From the NCBI GenBank assembly GCA_049522565.1, contig JBEKNT010000211.1, forward strand, positions 1 to 17,674: a DNA stretch of 17,674 nt, written 5' to 3'. This DNA is from JASHVB01 sp049522565 (lineage in GTDB: Bacteria > Pseudomonadota > Alphaproteobacteria > Acetobacterales > Acetobacteraceae). A program made the translations under genes and the position numbers. This document shows positions 6,223 to 13,552 of this stretch, one piece after another. Positions within the stretch are counted from its first letter, which is position 1, and each line of letters begins with the position of its first letter. A model generated the notes under the pieces. It made no database searches, was not told the DNA's origin, and saw nothing but the letters and a program-made list of their open reading frames with translations.

Positions 6223-7415
6223 TCGCGGTTGGCGGATGGCCGGAAGATACTCCCCCTCCCCTTGAGGGAGGGGGTTGGGGGGAGGGGCTTCGCCACGCTC
6301 GCCAGATACGCCGCCGCGGCCGGCAGGATCGCATCGTTGAAATCGTAATTGGAATTGTGCAGCTCGCAGCCGCCCGCTGCCGAGCCATTGCCAATCCACA
6401 CGAAAGCGCCCGGCCGCTCTTGCAGATACCAGGCGAAATCCTCGCCGGTCATCGCCGGCAGCAAGTCCCGCCGCAACGGCAATCCCGCCGCGGTCACCGC
6501 CGCCGCCGCCAGGTCACGCTCCGCCGGCGAGTTCTGCGTCACCGGATTGCCGCGACGGAATGTCACGTCGATCGTCACGTCGCAACTCAGCGCCACGCCG
6601 GCGGCAACGCGACGAATGGCCTCCTCAACCTGGTCGGCCACAGCGGTGCGCAGCGTGCGCATCGTGCCATGCATGACCGCCTCGCCGGGAATCTGGTTGA
6701 CCGCGCTGCCGGCCTGCATCGTTGCAATCGTGATCACCGCGGAATCCAGCGGATCGACGTTGCGTGAAATGATCGTTTGCAACGCCAGCAGCAGATGCGC
6801 CGACGCAACCATCGGATCGCGCGCCAGATGCGGCAGCGCCGCATGCCCGGAGTGGCCGATCACGCGGAACTCCAGCCGCCCGCCGGACGCCATCACCGCC
6901 GCGTCGTGCACCGCCACCGTCCCGGCATCCAGGCCGGGCCAGTTGTGGTAGCCGAAAATCCGCTCCATCGGAAACCGCTCGAACAGCCCCTCGGCGATCA
7001 TGCTGCGTGCGCCGCCACCACCCTCCTCGGCCGGCTGGAACACCAGTTGCACCGTGCCCCCCCAGGACGGATCGCGCGCCAGCAGCGCCGCGGCGCCGAG
7101 CAATGACGTCGTGTGGCCGTCGTGACCACACGCGTGCATCACGCCCGGATTGGTCGAGGCGTGCGGCGCGCCGGACGTCTCGGTGATCGGCAGCGCGTCC
7201 ATGTCGGCCCGCAGGCCGACGCTGCGGTTGGACTGGCCGCGGCTTAGCGTCGCCACCACGCCGTGGCCGCCGACGCCGGCGACGAACGGAATGCCAAGCT
7301 CGGTCAGCTTGCTGCATACGAAGGCCGCGGTCTGCCGCTCGTGCAGCGTCAGTTCGGGGTGCGCGTGCAGGTGGTGGCGCCAACCGGTCAGCGTAGCGGT
7401 AAGGGTCTCGTCCAT
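6216..7415 (-). CDS. M20D-family amidohydrolase (hippurate / N-acyl amino acid hydrolase-like) with a repeat-derived C-terminus
   Basis: A 399-residue M20 metallopeptidase. Zinc ligands visible: H98, D99 and H101 in MHACGHDGH, the catalytic and bridging E130/E131 in FQPAEEGGGG, H157 in GYHNWP and H353 in CELHNSNYDFND. The lid-domain motif GHSGHAALPH (188-196) is typical of IAA-amino acid and hippurate hydrolases. ATG 7415 is preferred over TTG 7451 because ATG places WRHHLHAHPEL at the family's usual distance and GGGA lies 5 nt upstream. From about residue 376 the protein (PLPPTPSLKGRG) is encoded by the G/C-run palindrome at 6250-6287, so its natural end was probably just before. It is the last gene of a minus-strand pair, 65 nt after the luciferase-like gene. 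It likely releases an acid from an N-acyl amino acid. Confidence 0.9.
   Translation of the reverse strand: MDETLTATLTGWRHHLHAHPELTLHERQTAAFVCSKLTELGIPFVAGVGGHGVVATLSRGQSNRSVGLRADMDALPITETSGAPHASTNPGVMHACGHDGHTTSLLGAAALLARDPSWGGTVQLVFQPAEEGGGGARSMIAEGLFERFPMERIFGYHNWPGLDAGTVAVHDAAVMASGGRLEFRVIGHSGHAALPHLARDPMVASAHLLLALQTIISRNVDPLDSAVITIATMQAGSAVNQIPGEAVMHGTMRTLRTAVADQVEEAIRRVAAGVALSCDVTIDVTFRRGNPVTQNSPAERDLAAAAVTAAGLPLRRDLLPAMTGEDFAWYLQERPGAFVWIGNGSAAGGCELHNSNYDFNDAILPAAAAYLASVAKPLPPTPSLKGRGSIFRPSANRDQ
6250..6287. repeat. G/C-run palindromic repeat inside the 3' end of the M20 gene
   Basis: CCCCCTCCC (6252-6260) pairs with GGGAGGGGG (6266-6274) across a 5-nt CTTGA loop. A second run, GGGGGGAGGGG, follows to 6287 and could compete for the same left arm. 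This G/C-run type of element is a common intergenic repeat in alphaproteobacteria (from memory). It sits between two convergent genes, where it may also help end transcription. Here it is read as the C-terminal codons of the minus-strand hydrolase. Confidence 0.75.
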
Positions 7416-7480
7416 CGGTTTCCCGTAGCGGTAAAGCGCCGGGATTGGCAACCCGAAACCAGTCTCCTGCTTCCGCCCCG

Positions 7481-8671
7481 CTACTTCGCCAGTTCGGGCA
7501 CCGCCAGTTTCGCATGCTTGAACGCCGGCATCACTTCCTCGCCGAACCGCTGCAATTGCTCCAGCGCCTCCGACTTCGGCACACCGACCGACAGGCTGAC
7601 CGAGACCCGATCCAGCGCCGGATACTTCGCCTCCAGCGTCTTCAGGTGCTCGATGATCTCATCGGCCGAGCCGGTCAGGAACCCGCCGGCGTTCACCGCA
7701 TCCTCGATCCGCGGCAGCTTCGCCCCCGGCGCCCGCTGCGGATCGCGCATGATCTCGATCTGTTCGTCGGTCATGGCGCGAACCAGGCGCAACTCGCCGA
7801 ACATCTTCATGTTCTCTTCGTAGTATTTCGCCGCCTTGCGGATGCCATCGGCCTTGCTGTCGGCCATGTAGAAGTGGAAGCCGAAGCACAGCCGCTCGCC
7901 GAGCTCGATATGCCTGCCGATCTTGGCGTGCGCCTCCTGCCAGCCGAGCACGACCTTGTGCATCGCGCCGCCCTCCGCCGAGCCGCCGCCGACCATGCCC
8001 TGGATGCCATGCTTGGCCATGAACTCCATGGCGCGCGGCGTGCCGCCCTGGATCGGCTGCCAGGTCTCCACCGGCAGCCGCAGCGGCCGCGGCACCAGCG
8101 TCAGTTCCTTCAGCGTATAGCCGCGATACGGCACCTCGGGTGGCAGCGTGTAATGTTTTCCCCGATGCGAGAACGACTCATTGTTGAACGCCTTGAAGAT
8201 GATGTCGGTCTGTTCCTCGTACAGCTCGCGGTTGGCGGCCTGATCGAGCAGGGGAGCGCCGAAGGTCTCGACCTCGCGCGTGTGGTAGCCGCGGCCGAGG
8301 CCGAAGATCACCCTGCCGTTGCTGAGGATGTCGGCCATGGCGTAGTCCTCGGCCAGGCGCAGCGGATGCCACATCGGCGCGATGTTGAAGCCGCAACCGA
8401 TTTTGAGGTTCTTGGTGACATGCGTCAGGTGCAGCGCCATCAGCAGCACGTTGGGGATGCACTCGGTGCCTTCGCGCTGGAAATGGTGCTCTGCCATCCA
8501 GAACGCGTTGTAGCCAAGGTCGTCCATCAACACCGCCATCGACTGCGCCTTGTCCAGCGCGGTGACGAGATGCGCGTTGTCATAGCGCCGGTCGTTGATC
8601 GGCGTGCCGCCGTAGCCGACATTGTCCAGATCGACATGGCCGGCATACAGGCTGTCGAATTTCGTGATCAT
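7481..8671 (-). CDS. LLM-class (luciferase-like) flavin-dependent monooxygenase
   Basis: A 396-residue member of the bacterial luciferase superfamily, which uses FMNH2 supplied by a separate reductase to oxidise substrates such as sulfonates, long alkanes or chelators. Signatures are WMAEHHF (58-64), the beta strand NLKIGCGFNIAP (88-99), HPLRLAEDYAMADILSNGRV (102-121), which is very typical, and GLGRGYH (124-130). ATG 8671 was chosen over an upstream ATG at 8710 because GGGGAGGAA lies 8 nt before it and a promoter overlaps the longer frame's start. No flavin reductase gene is in the window. The M20 gene follows 65 nt downstream, likely in one transcript. The substrate is unknown. Confidence 0.9.
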   Translation of the reverse strand: MITKFDSLYAGHVDLDNVGYGGTPINDRRYDNAHLVTALDKAQSMAVLMDDLGYNAFWMAEHHFQREGTECIPNVLLMALHLTHVTKNLKIGCGFNIAPMWHPLRLAEDYAMADILSNGRVIFGLGRGYHTREVETFGAPLLDQAANRELYEEQTDIIFKAFNNESFSHRGKHYTLPPEVPYRGYTLKELTLVPRPLRLPVETWQPIQGGTPRAMEFMAKHGIQGMVGGGSAEGGAMHKVVLGWQEAHAKIGRHIELGERLCFGFHFYMADSKADGIRKAAKYYEENMKMFGELRLVRAMTDEQIEIMRDPQRAPGAKLPRIEDAVNAGGFLTGSADEIIEHLKTLEAKYPALDRVSVSLSVGVPKSEALEQLQRFGEEVMPAFKHAKLAVPELAK

Positions 8672-8708
8672 CCGGCGTTCCTCCCCAAAACGTAGAATTG
8701 CCTGCCCC

Positions 8709-8736
8709 ATGGTAACCCTTGGTCAGGTCCTGACAA
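8709..8736 (-). promoter_or_regulatory. Predicted promoter plus operator palindrome for the luciferase-like gene
   Basis: On the minus strand, -35 TTGTCA (8736-8731) and -10 TACCAT (8714-8709) are 16 nt apart, placing a transcription start about 30 nt before the ATG. The palindrome GTCAGG-T-CCTGAC (8722-8734) overlaps the -35 box, a typical repressor position. Its TTGTC...GAC shape resembles GntR-family operators, but no regulator gene is nearby. The palindrome is seen directly; the promoter and regulator type are inference. Confidence 0.45.
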
Positions 8737-8774
8737 CCAGCGAGCGCCAGACCGCGACGGACAGCGTTGCCGCT

Positions 8775-9494
8775 TCATTGCGCAGCCTTGCCCGCCGACG
8801 CAACCAGCACCGGCTCGGCGCGGTAGAGCTCTGGGAACGCGCGCTGCAGCTCTCTGATCTTCGGCAAGTCGTTGAAGGCGATATACGGATTATCGGGGTG
8901 CCGTGTCAGATAGTCCTGGTGATACCCTTCAGCAGGATAGAATGTGCGACCGTCTTCGATGCGCGTGACAACATCGGCCGGAAACACATGCGCCCGATCA
9001 AGCTGAGCGATATAGGCCTTCGCAATCGCCGCCTGTCCCGCATTGGTCGGGAATATTGCCGAACGGTATTGGGTACCGCCGTCCGGGCCCTGCCGGTTGA
9101 GCTCTGTCGGATCGTGTGCGACCGAGAAGAAGATTTGCAGGATACGTCCATAGCTGATGCGCTGAGGGTCAAACGTCACGCGAACCGATTCAGCATGGCC
9201 AGTCTCGCCCGTGCTGACGGTTTCGTACTGCGCGCTGTCCTTGCTGCCCCCCGCATAGCCCGATATGGCGCTGATGACGCCATCGACGTGTTGAAACACG
9301 CCCTGAACGCCCCAAAAGCAACCGCCGGCCAGCACAACCACCTCCCTCGTCGCGTTCCCGGGGGGTTCGTCCGTCAACGGCGCCGGTATCGCGCGAGCCG
9401 GATCAGCGTAAGTGCGAGATACCAGCAGACCCGCCCCCGTGATCAGCAATGCGACCAGCAGAAGCCGCGTGCTGCGTACCAAAGTTGCATTCAT
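8775..9494 (-). CDS. msrA: Exported peptide-methionine (S)-S-oxide reductase MsrA, single-cysteine form
   Basis: A 239-residue MsrA, which repairs methionine-S-sulfoxide in proteins. Residues 1-30 form an uncleaved anchor or signal peptide: basic start, hydrophobic LLLVALLITGAGLLV, then SRTYA before DP. Hence the enzyme acts in the periplasm. The catalytic motif GGCFWG (57-62, Cys59), GHAESV (E102), FFSVAHDPT (122-130), GTQYRSAIF and GYHQDYL are all present. Cys59 is the only cysteine in the protein, so no resolving Cys exists and recycling must use an external thiol or partner. The start is supported by GGAGAGGT (minus strand, 9508-9501). It is 103 nt upstream of the luciferase-like gene, which has its own predicted promoter, so co-transcription is uncertain. 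Confidence 0.95.
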   Translation of the reverse strand: MNATLVRSTRLLLVALLITGAGLLVSRTYADPARAIPAPLTDEPPGNATREVVVLAGGCFWGVQGVFQHVDGVISAISGYAGGSKDSAQYETVSTGETGHAESVRVTFDPQRISYGRILQIFFSVAHDPTELNRQGPDGGTQYRSAIFPTNAGQAAIAKAYIAQLDRAHVFPADVVTRIEDGRTFYPAEGYHQDYLTRHPDNPYIAFNDLPKIRELQRAFPELYRAEPVLVASAGKAAQ

Positions 9495-9584
9495 TGAACG
9501 ACCTCTCCGTTGACCTGGACCTCAGGCTACAGGCAGCTCCTGCAACCGGCCTCAATCTGACCCGGCGGACCCGACTGAAAATTG

Positions 9585-10607
9585 CTACCGCGGATCGTCG
9601 CCCACCCGCACCAGCAGCTTGCCGAAATTCCGCCCGCCCAAAACCCCGGCCAGCGCTTGCGGCGCTTCTTCCAGCCCGTCATGCACGTCCTCGCGATACG
9701 CCAGGCTGCCATCCGTCACCCACGGCGCGGCCAACGCGCGCCACTCGGCCAGCTTCTCCGGCTTGTCCGACACGATGAAGCCCTGGATCAGCACGCGCTT
9801 GCCGACCACGAAGCCCAGATTCGGGCCGGCGGGAAACGCCGCCTCGTTGTATTGCGATACCATCCCGCACATCGCCACCCGCGCGAACGGGTTCAGCAGA
9901 TCGAACACGGCGGCCTGCACCGCACCGCCGACGTTCTCGAAATACGCGTCGATGCCGTTGGGACAGCACGCCTCCAGTTCGCGCCGCAGATCCATCGAAC
10001 GGTGATCGACGCAGTCGTCGAACCCCAGCGTCTCCTGCACGAACAGACACTTCTCCGCCCCGCCGGCGATCCCCACCACGCGCGCCCCGGCCCGCTTGGC
10101 CAACTGCCCCGCCACCGAGCCCACCGCGCCGGACGCCGCCGAGATCACCACCGTCTCGCCGGCCTTCGGCTGGCAGATCTCGGAGATGCCGCGATAGGCC
10201 GTAGCCCCTGGCATGCCCAGCACGCCGAGATACGCCGACAGCGGCGTGCCATGCCGGTCCAGCTTAACCAGACGTTCACCAGGCGTCAGGCAATGTGTCT
10301 GCCAGCCGCGCGCACCCACCACCACGTCGCCCGGTGCGAAACCCGGATCGGCCGATGCGATCACCTCACCCACCGTCTCCCCCGTCATCACCTCGCCGAT
10401 CTGGATCGCCACGGCGTAGGTCTGCTGCTCGCGCAGCCGGCCGCGCATATAGGGATCGATGGAGAGCCAGATCGTGCGGGTAACCACCTCGCCCGGCGCA
10501 GGTTCCGGCACCGCATCGTCGCGCAACGCGAAGTCCTCCGCGCTCGGCGCGCCGGACGGACGGTGCTTCAGCACCCAGGAGCGGCGGATGACGGCATTCT
10601 GGTTCAT
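9585..10607 (-). CDS. NADP-dependent MDR-family oxidoreductase (CurA / leukotriene-B4 dehydrogenase-like)
   Basis: A 340-residue zinc-free medium-chain reductase, matching the usual length of CurA and LTB4DH/PTGR proteins, which reduce the C=C bond of alpha,beta-unsaturated ketones with NADPH. Visible: SIDPYMRGRL (49-58), GMPGATAYRG (131-140), the nucleotide-binding SAASGAVGSVAGQLAK (156-171), FENVGG and the C-terminal NFGKLLVRV. There is no zinc-binding Cys cluster. GGAG about 8 nt before the ATG supports the start. It is 90 nt upstream of msrA on the same strand. A detoxifying enone or quinone reductase role fits the family; the substrate is unknown. Confidence 0.92.
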   Translation of the reverse strand: MNQNAVIRRSWVLKHRPSGAPSAEDFALRDDAVPEPAPGEVVTRTIWLSIDPYMRGRLREQQTYAVAIQIGEVMTGETVGEVIASADPGFAPGDVVVGARGWQTHCLTPGERLVKLDRHGTPLSAYLGVLGMPGATAYRGISEICQPKAGETVVISAASGAVGSVAGQLAKRAGARVVGIAGGAEKCLFVQETLGFDDCVDHRSMDLRRELEACCPNGIDAYFENVGGAVQAAVFDLLNPFARVAMCGMVSQYNEAAFPAGPNLGFVVGKRVLIQGFIVSDKPEKLAEWRALAAPWVTDGSLAYREDVHDGLEEAPQALAGVLGGRNFGKLLVRVGDDPR

Positions 10608-10776
10608 GTGCGGGGCTCCGAAAACCAGGCGAACGAACCGGATACTGCCCCGAACCGCCAGCGACGTCGATTGTCATACGGGAACATCCGAATATCGCAT
10701 TGCGCGACATTGTGGTGACATCGCCCCGATCCCGCCAAAATCTCGGGACATATCGGCTGGAATCGGAGTATCCGTC

Positions 10777-10953
10777 ATGCGCCAGTCAGCCGAGGTGCAC
10801 GTCCGCAATACGCGTTCCATGGCGCTCGCGCGCCGTCGGGAAGCGGCGCCGGACGCGACGGCGACCCGACTCCGGCTGGCGCTGGAGCTTGTTACCCTGC
10901 TGATACTCGGCTGGAGTGCACTCTGTGCAACCGTCCCGGCCGGCCATTACTGA
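10777..10953 (+). CDS. Putative small single-pass membrane protein
   Basis: A 58-residue ORF with an Arg-rich N-terminal half (NTRSMALARRRE) and one hydrophobic helix at about 34-53 (ALELVTLLILGWSALCATV), ending in PAGHY. GGAG at 10765-10768 is 8 nt before the ATG, and third codon positions are GC-rich like the neighbouring genes, supporting coding. The positive-inside rule would put the N-terminus in the cytoplasm. I do not recognise a family. It lies 42 nt upstream of a second small ORF on the same strand. Confidence 0.45.
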   Translation: MRQSAEVHVRNTRSMALARRREAAPDATATRLRLALELVTLLILGWSALCATVPAGHY

Positions 10954-10995
10954 ACCACCCGGCGCAAGCGTCGGCGAGGCGCTGAAGGATTGACC

Positions 10996-11241
10996 ATGGC
11001 TGTTATCGATATCCGCACCGAACCGTCCGGCCGCACGCGGATGCTGTTCGACTTTCGCGCCGTCGCTCCCGGCGACGACGACGTGGCGCGCATCACCTCG
11101 GCGATGACACGGTCGTTCGACGGCGCATCCGGCACTCGGGCCGAAGCGCCGCCGCGCCGCCCGACGCCTCAGGCCGCTTCGGACCGCAACACCAGCCGGC
11201 CGGTCACCTTGCCGTCGCGCAGGCGCATCAGCGCGTCATAG
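10996..11241 (+). CDS. Small hypothetical protein convergent with the alcohol dehydrogenase
   Basis: An 81-residue ORF. The first about 48 residues (MAVIDIRTEPSGRT..., FDFRAVAPGDDD, ARITSAMTRSFDG) look like a folded acidic segment. The tail is Pro/Arg-rich and its last 73 nt overlap the 3' end of the minus-strand alcohol dehydrogenase, so the tail composition is partly dictated by that gene. AAGGA (10985-10989) lies 6 nt before ATG 10996; a TTG at 10990 is an alternative. Third positions are GC-rich outside the overlap too. No family is recognised. It could be a shadow ORF, but the ribosome binding site and pairing with the upstream small gene favour a real one. Confidence 0.4.
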   Translation: MAVIDIRTEPSGRTRMLFDFRAVAPGDDDVARITSAMTRSFDGASGTRAEAPPRRPTPQAASDRNTSRPVTLPSRRRISAS

Positions 11242-12233
11242 GCCTGGCTCTGTGGTATGGTGGCCACCGGCAGCGCCGGCAGCGTGCCGTCCTGCGCCAG
11301 CTTCACCAGCTCGCGCAATTCCTTCGGATTTCCGACATAGCTGCCCTGCACGGTCAGCGCGCGGATCGCCATGATCGGCAGCGGCAGCATGAGTTCGCCG
11401 CCGAACAACCCGACCTGCACCAGCTTGCCGCCCTTGCGCAGCGCCCCGAAGGCGAAGCGCGCGGTCTGCGTGCCGTTCACCAGGTCGATCACCGCCAGCA
11501 CCGGCCCGCCCGCCGCCGCCATGATGCGCTTGGCGACATCCTCGCCATTGCCGTCCACCACCTTGTGCGCGCCGGCCTTCAGCGCCGCCTCGCGCTTCTC
11601 CGCGCTGATGTCCACCACGATGATGTGCTGGTGGTTCAGCGCCTTCAGCACGGCGATCGCGTTCAGCCCCAGCCCGCCGGCGCCGACCACCACGATCGCC
11701 TCGTTCGGCGGCAGCGGCATCGCCTTGCGGATCGCCGAATAGACCGTGATGCCGGAACAGGCGTAGGTCGCCGCGACGGCGGGATCGAGCGTGCCGGGAT
11801 CGACCAGGTGGCGCGGATGCGGCGCAATGACATGCGTGCCGTAGCCGCCGTTCGCATACACGCCGAGGCTGCGGGCCGCGACGGTGCACATGTTGTCCTC
11901 CTCCGCCAGGCACTTCTCACAGGTGCCGCAGCCGAGCCACGGAAACACGATGCGCAGGTCGCCGACCTTCACCCCTTTCGCGTCGGGACCGAGCTTGGCG
12001 ACGCGGCCGACGATCTCGTGTCCCATTGCCAAAGGCAGCGTGACGCCGCGATCCTTCAGCGACATGTGCTGGCCGCCGCCGAGATCGTAGTAGCCGTCCC
12101 AGATATGCAGGTCGGAGTGGCAGACGCCGCAATGCGTCACCTCGATCAGCACCTCGGTGCCTTTCGGCTCCGGCGTGGGGAGTTCGATCTCCTTCAGCGG
12201 TGCCCCGTTCTCGACCACGGCCCAGGCGCGCAT
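11169..12233 (-). CDS. Zinc-dependent medium-chain alcohol dehydrogenase
   Basis: A 354-residue NAD(P)-dependent alcohol dehydrogenase. The catalytic zinc site is C35 in HCGVCHSD plus GHE (71-73). The structural zinc site is C102, C105, C108 and C116 in GCGTCEKC...NMC. The Rossmann motif is VVVGAGGLGLNA (181-192). The insert IWDGYYDLGGGQHMSLK (44-60) is characteristic of a proteobacterial subgroup. The start is the ATG matching the family N-terminus MRAWAVVENG. It is divergent from the Xre-RES operon, with a shared upstream region of about 120 nt. It interconverts an alcohol and an aldehyde or ketone; the substrate cannot be named. Confidence 0.93.
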   Translation of the reverse strand: MRAWAVVENGAPLKEIELPTPEPKGTEVLIEVTHCGVCHSDLHIWDGYYDLGGGQHMSLKDRGVTLPLAMGHEIVGRVAKLGPDAKGVKVGDLRIVFPWLGCGTCEKCLAEEDNMCTVAARSLGVYANGGYGTHVIAPHPRHLVDPGTLDPAVAATYACSGITVYSAIRKAMPLPPNEAIVVVGAGGLGLNAIAVLKALNHQHIIVVDISAEKREAALKAGAHKVVDGNGEDVAKRIMAAAGGPVLAVIDLVNGTQTARFAFGALRKGGKLVQVGLFGGELMLPLPIMAIRALTVQGSYVGNPKELRELVKLAQDGTLPALPVATIPQSQAYDALMRLRDGKVTGRLVLRSEAA

Positions 12234-12301
12234 GTCCGGTCTCCTGTTCTGGCGTTGCGGGGATGGATACGCTTCGGCCGGGCGGGGTCAAGGGCGGGGC
12301 G

Positions 12302-12338
12302 TTGCTATCTCGCCCAGGTGAGATTAAATGCAATCTCA
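12302..12338 (+). promoter_or_regulatory. Predicted promoter and operator of the Xre-RES module
   Basis: A -35 box TTGCTA (12302-12307), 16-nt spacer and -10 box TTAAAT (12324-12329) are overlapped by a perfect inverted repeat, TGAGATT (12319-12325) and AATCTCA (12332-12338), with a 6-nt spacer. Xre/MbcA antitoxins of RES systems repress their own promoter through such sites. The expected transcript start, about 12337, makes the in-frame ATG at 12328 unlikely and favours ATG 12358. Confidence 0.55.
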
Positions 12339-12357
12339 GATGATCTTGGAGCACCAG

Positions 12358-12798
12358 ATGTCCGTCGCCGCCGCCTCCGTCCCCGAGCTTCTGGGCCTGC
12401 GCAAGCACGCCAGCCGCTCCGGGGCGCCGCTCGGTCTGATGAGCGAGGTTGAAAAGGGCCTGCCCATTTCGGCGCTGGACCGTATCGTCCACGCCGTGGC
12501 TCCGGACGATTCCAGCTTTGCCCACCGTCTTGTGCCGCGCGCCACACTGGCACGCCGACGCACTCAACCGTCGTCGCGGTTAACGCCGGACGAAAGTGAT
12601 CGCGTCGCGAGACTTGCCTCGGTCTGGGCGCTTGCCAAGGATGTCTGGAAAAGCGACGAAGGCGCCCGCCGCTGGATGTTCGCGCCTCATATGCTGCTGG
12701 AAATGCGCCAGCCGATCGACGTGGTCCTGGCAAGCGAGTTCGGCCGGCCGCTGGTCGAGGACATCCTTGGCGGAATCAAGTACGGCACTGCGGTGTGA
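12358..12798 (+). CDS. Xre/MbcA/ParS-family antitoxin of a RES toxin system
   Basis: A 146-residue protein: an N-terminal Xre-like helix-turn-helix (about residues 1-75, with SVPELLGL and SEVEKGLPISALDRIV), then the C-terminal toxin-binding region typical of MbcA/ParS/Xre antitoxins (DUF2384), with RVARLASVWALAKDVW, ARRWMFAPHMLLEMRQPIDVV and GRPLVEDILGGIKYG. GGAG (12348-12351) is 6 nt before ATG 12358; the upstream ATG 12328 lies within the predicted operator. It ends in GTGA, overlapping the toxin start. It blocks the toxin's NAD site and represses the operon. Confidence 0.9.
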   Translation: MSVAAASVPELLGLRKHASRSGAPLGLMSEVEKGLPISALDRIVHAVAPDDSSFAHRLVPRATLARRRTQPSSRLTPDESDRVARLASVWALAKDVWKSDEGARRWMFAPHMLLEMRQPIDVVLASEFGRPLVEDILGGIKYGTAV

Positions 12799-13280
12799 CA
12801 CCGCAACGCCTGGATCGCGTCCTTACCGCATTCCGTATCGGCGATCCGGATGGCGCCTATCCGATCTTCGACGCCGCCGGTTCGCGCCTGTCCCCGGGCC
12901 GCTGGAACAGTTCCGCCAGCCCGGTCATCTATGCGTCCGAGCACTATTCGACGGCGATGCTGGAAAAGCTCGTGCGCACCACCGGGGAACTGCCACCGAA
13001 CCAGCACTTCATCCAAATCACCATCCCGAATGGCCTGAGCTACGAAATGTTGAACCCGGCCCATCTACCAGGATGGGATGCCGACAGGGCGAACGTTTCT
13101 CGGACCTACGGCGACACGTGGCAGACGTCCGGCCGCTCGCTGCTGTTGCTGGTGCCCAGCGTCGCGGCACGTATGGAGATGAATGTTCTGATCAATCCCG
13201 AACATCCGGAGTTTCCGCGCATCACTCATAGCCTGCATCAGCCGGTGTGGTGGGATCAGCGGCTGTTCGGACCGGGATGA
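12795..13280 (+). CDS. RES-domain NAD-degrading toxin
   Basis: A 161-residue RES domain, named for conserved Arg, Glu and Ser. RES toxins deplete cellular NAD+ and stop growth. Visible residues are R14 (AFRIG), R36 in GRWNS, Y46 in VIYAS, E57 in STAMLEKL and S122 in LLLVPSVAARMEMNVLINPEHPEF, the last segment being highly typical. The length matches the family (150-230). GTG 12795 overlaps the antitoxin TGA (12796-12798), a layout shared with the vapBC module. A hairpin begins at its stop codon. All expected catalytic residues are present, so an active toxin is likely. Confidence 0.92.
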   Translation: MTPQRLDRVLTAFRIGDPDGAYPIFDAAGSRLSPGRWNSSASPVIYASEHYSTAMLEKLVRTTGELPPNQHFIQITIPNGLSYEMLNPAHLPGWDADRANVSRTYGDTWQTSGRSLLLLVPSVAARMEMNVLINPEHPEFPRITHSLHQPVWWDQRLFGPG

Positions 13281-13312
13281 TCGAGCAACACGCGGCTCGA
13301 TCACTACTTCTT
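13278..13312 (+). terminator. Intrinsic-type terminator of the Xre-RES operon
   Basis: TGATCGAGC (13278-13286) and GCTCGATCA (13295-13303) form a perfect 9-bp stem with an 8-nt loop, starting at the toxin stop codon and followed by the pyrimidine-rich CTACTTCTTC. It is a plausible Rho-independent terminator, though the T-tract is interrupted. Confidence 0.55.
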
Positions 13313-13424
13313 CAGCAACAATTCAACGACGCCGTTGCACCGCGGGGCTTCCGGGGATCGGCATGCGAAGCACCTTGCAGCCCGGGGCAATTGCATTTGG
13401 CATTTGCCTGACGAAAGCAAGAAA

Positions 13425-13552
13425 GCATTTAACACGGAGACAGAACGAAAGCCACGGAGCGCCACGGAGGCCATGGGCTTGCCCCGGCCGTGCGGAAGGC
13501 ACACGGCCTCCGTGGCGCTCCGTGGCTCTCGTTCTGTCTCCGTGTTAAATGC
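13425..13552. repeat. Near-perfect 48-bp inverted repeat (large hairpin/MITE-like element)
   Basis: The left arm 13425-13472 and right arm 13505-13552 are reverse complements at 47 of 48 positions, around a 32-nt centre. Each arm carries the heptamer CACGGAG three times (left arm 13433, 13453, 13463). Further out, CCGGGGCAATYGC recurs directly at 13382 and 13582, and GCATTTGCC (13400-13408) is inverted at 13609-13617. The surrounding 349-nt stretch (13281-13629), between the convergent RES toxin and hydroxyacid dehydrogenase genes, has no convincing gene; ORFs reading through the arms are repeat-encoded. CACGGAG-type repeats occur in many bacterial genomes (from memory). No transposase is adjacent. 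Confidence 0.9.

Noticed and set aside
12328..12357. Longer antitoxin start at ATG 12328
   Set aside because: It lies inside the operator palindrome and upstream of the predicted transcript start; ATG 12358 has a better-placed GGAG.
13425..13552. CRISPR-like array from the repeated CACGGAG units
   Set aside because: The units are 7 nt at 10-20 nt spacing within palindrome arms; there are no true repeat-spacer units and no cas genes.
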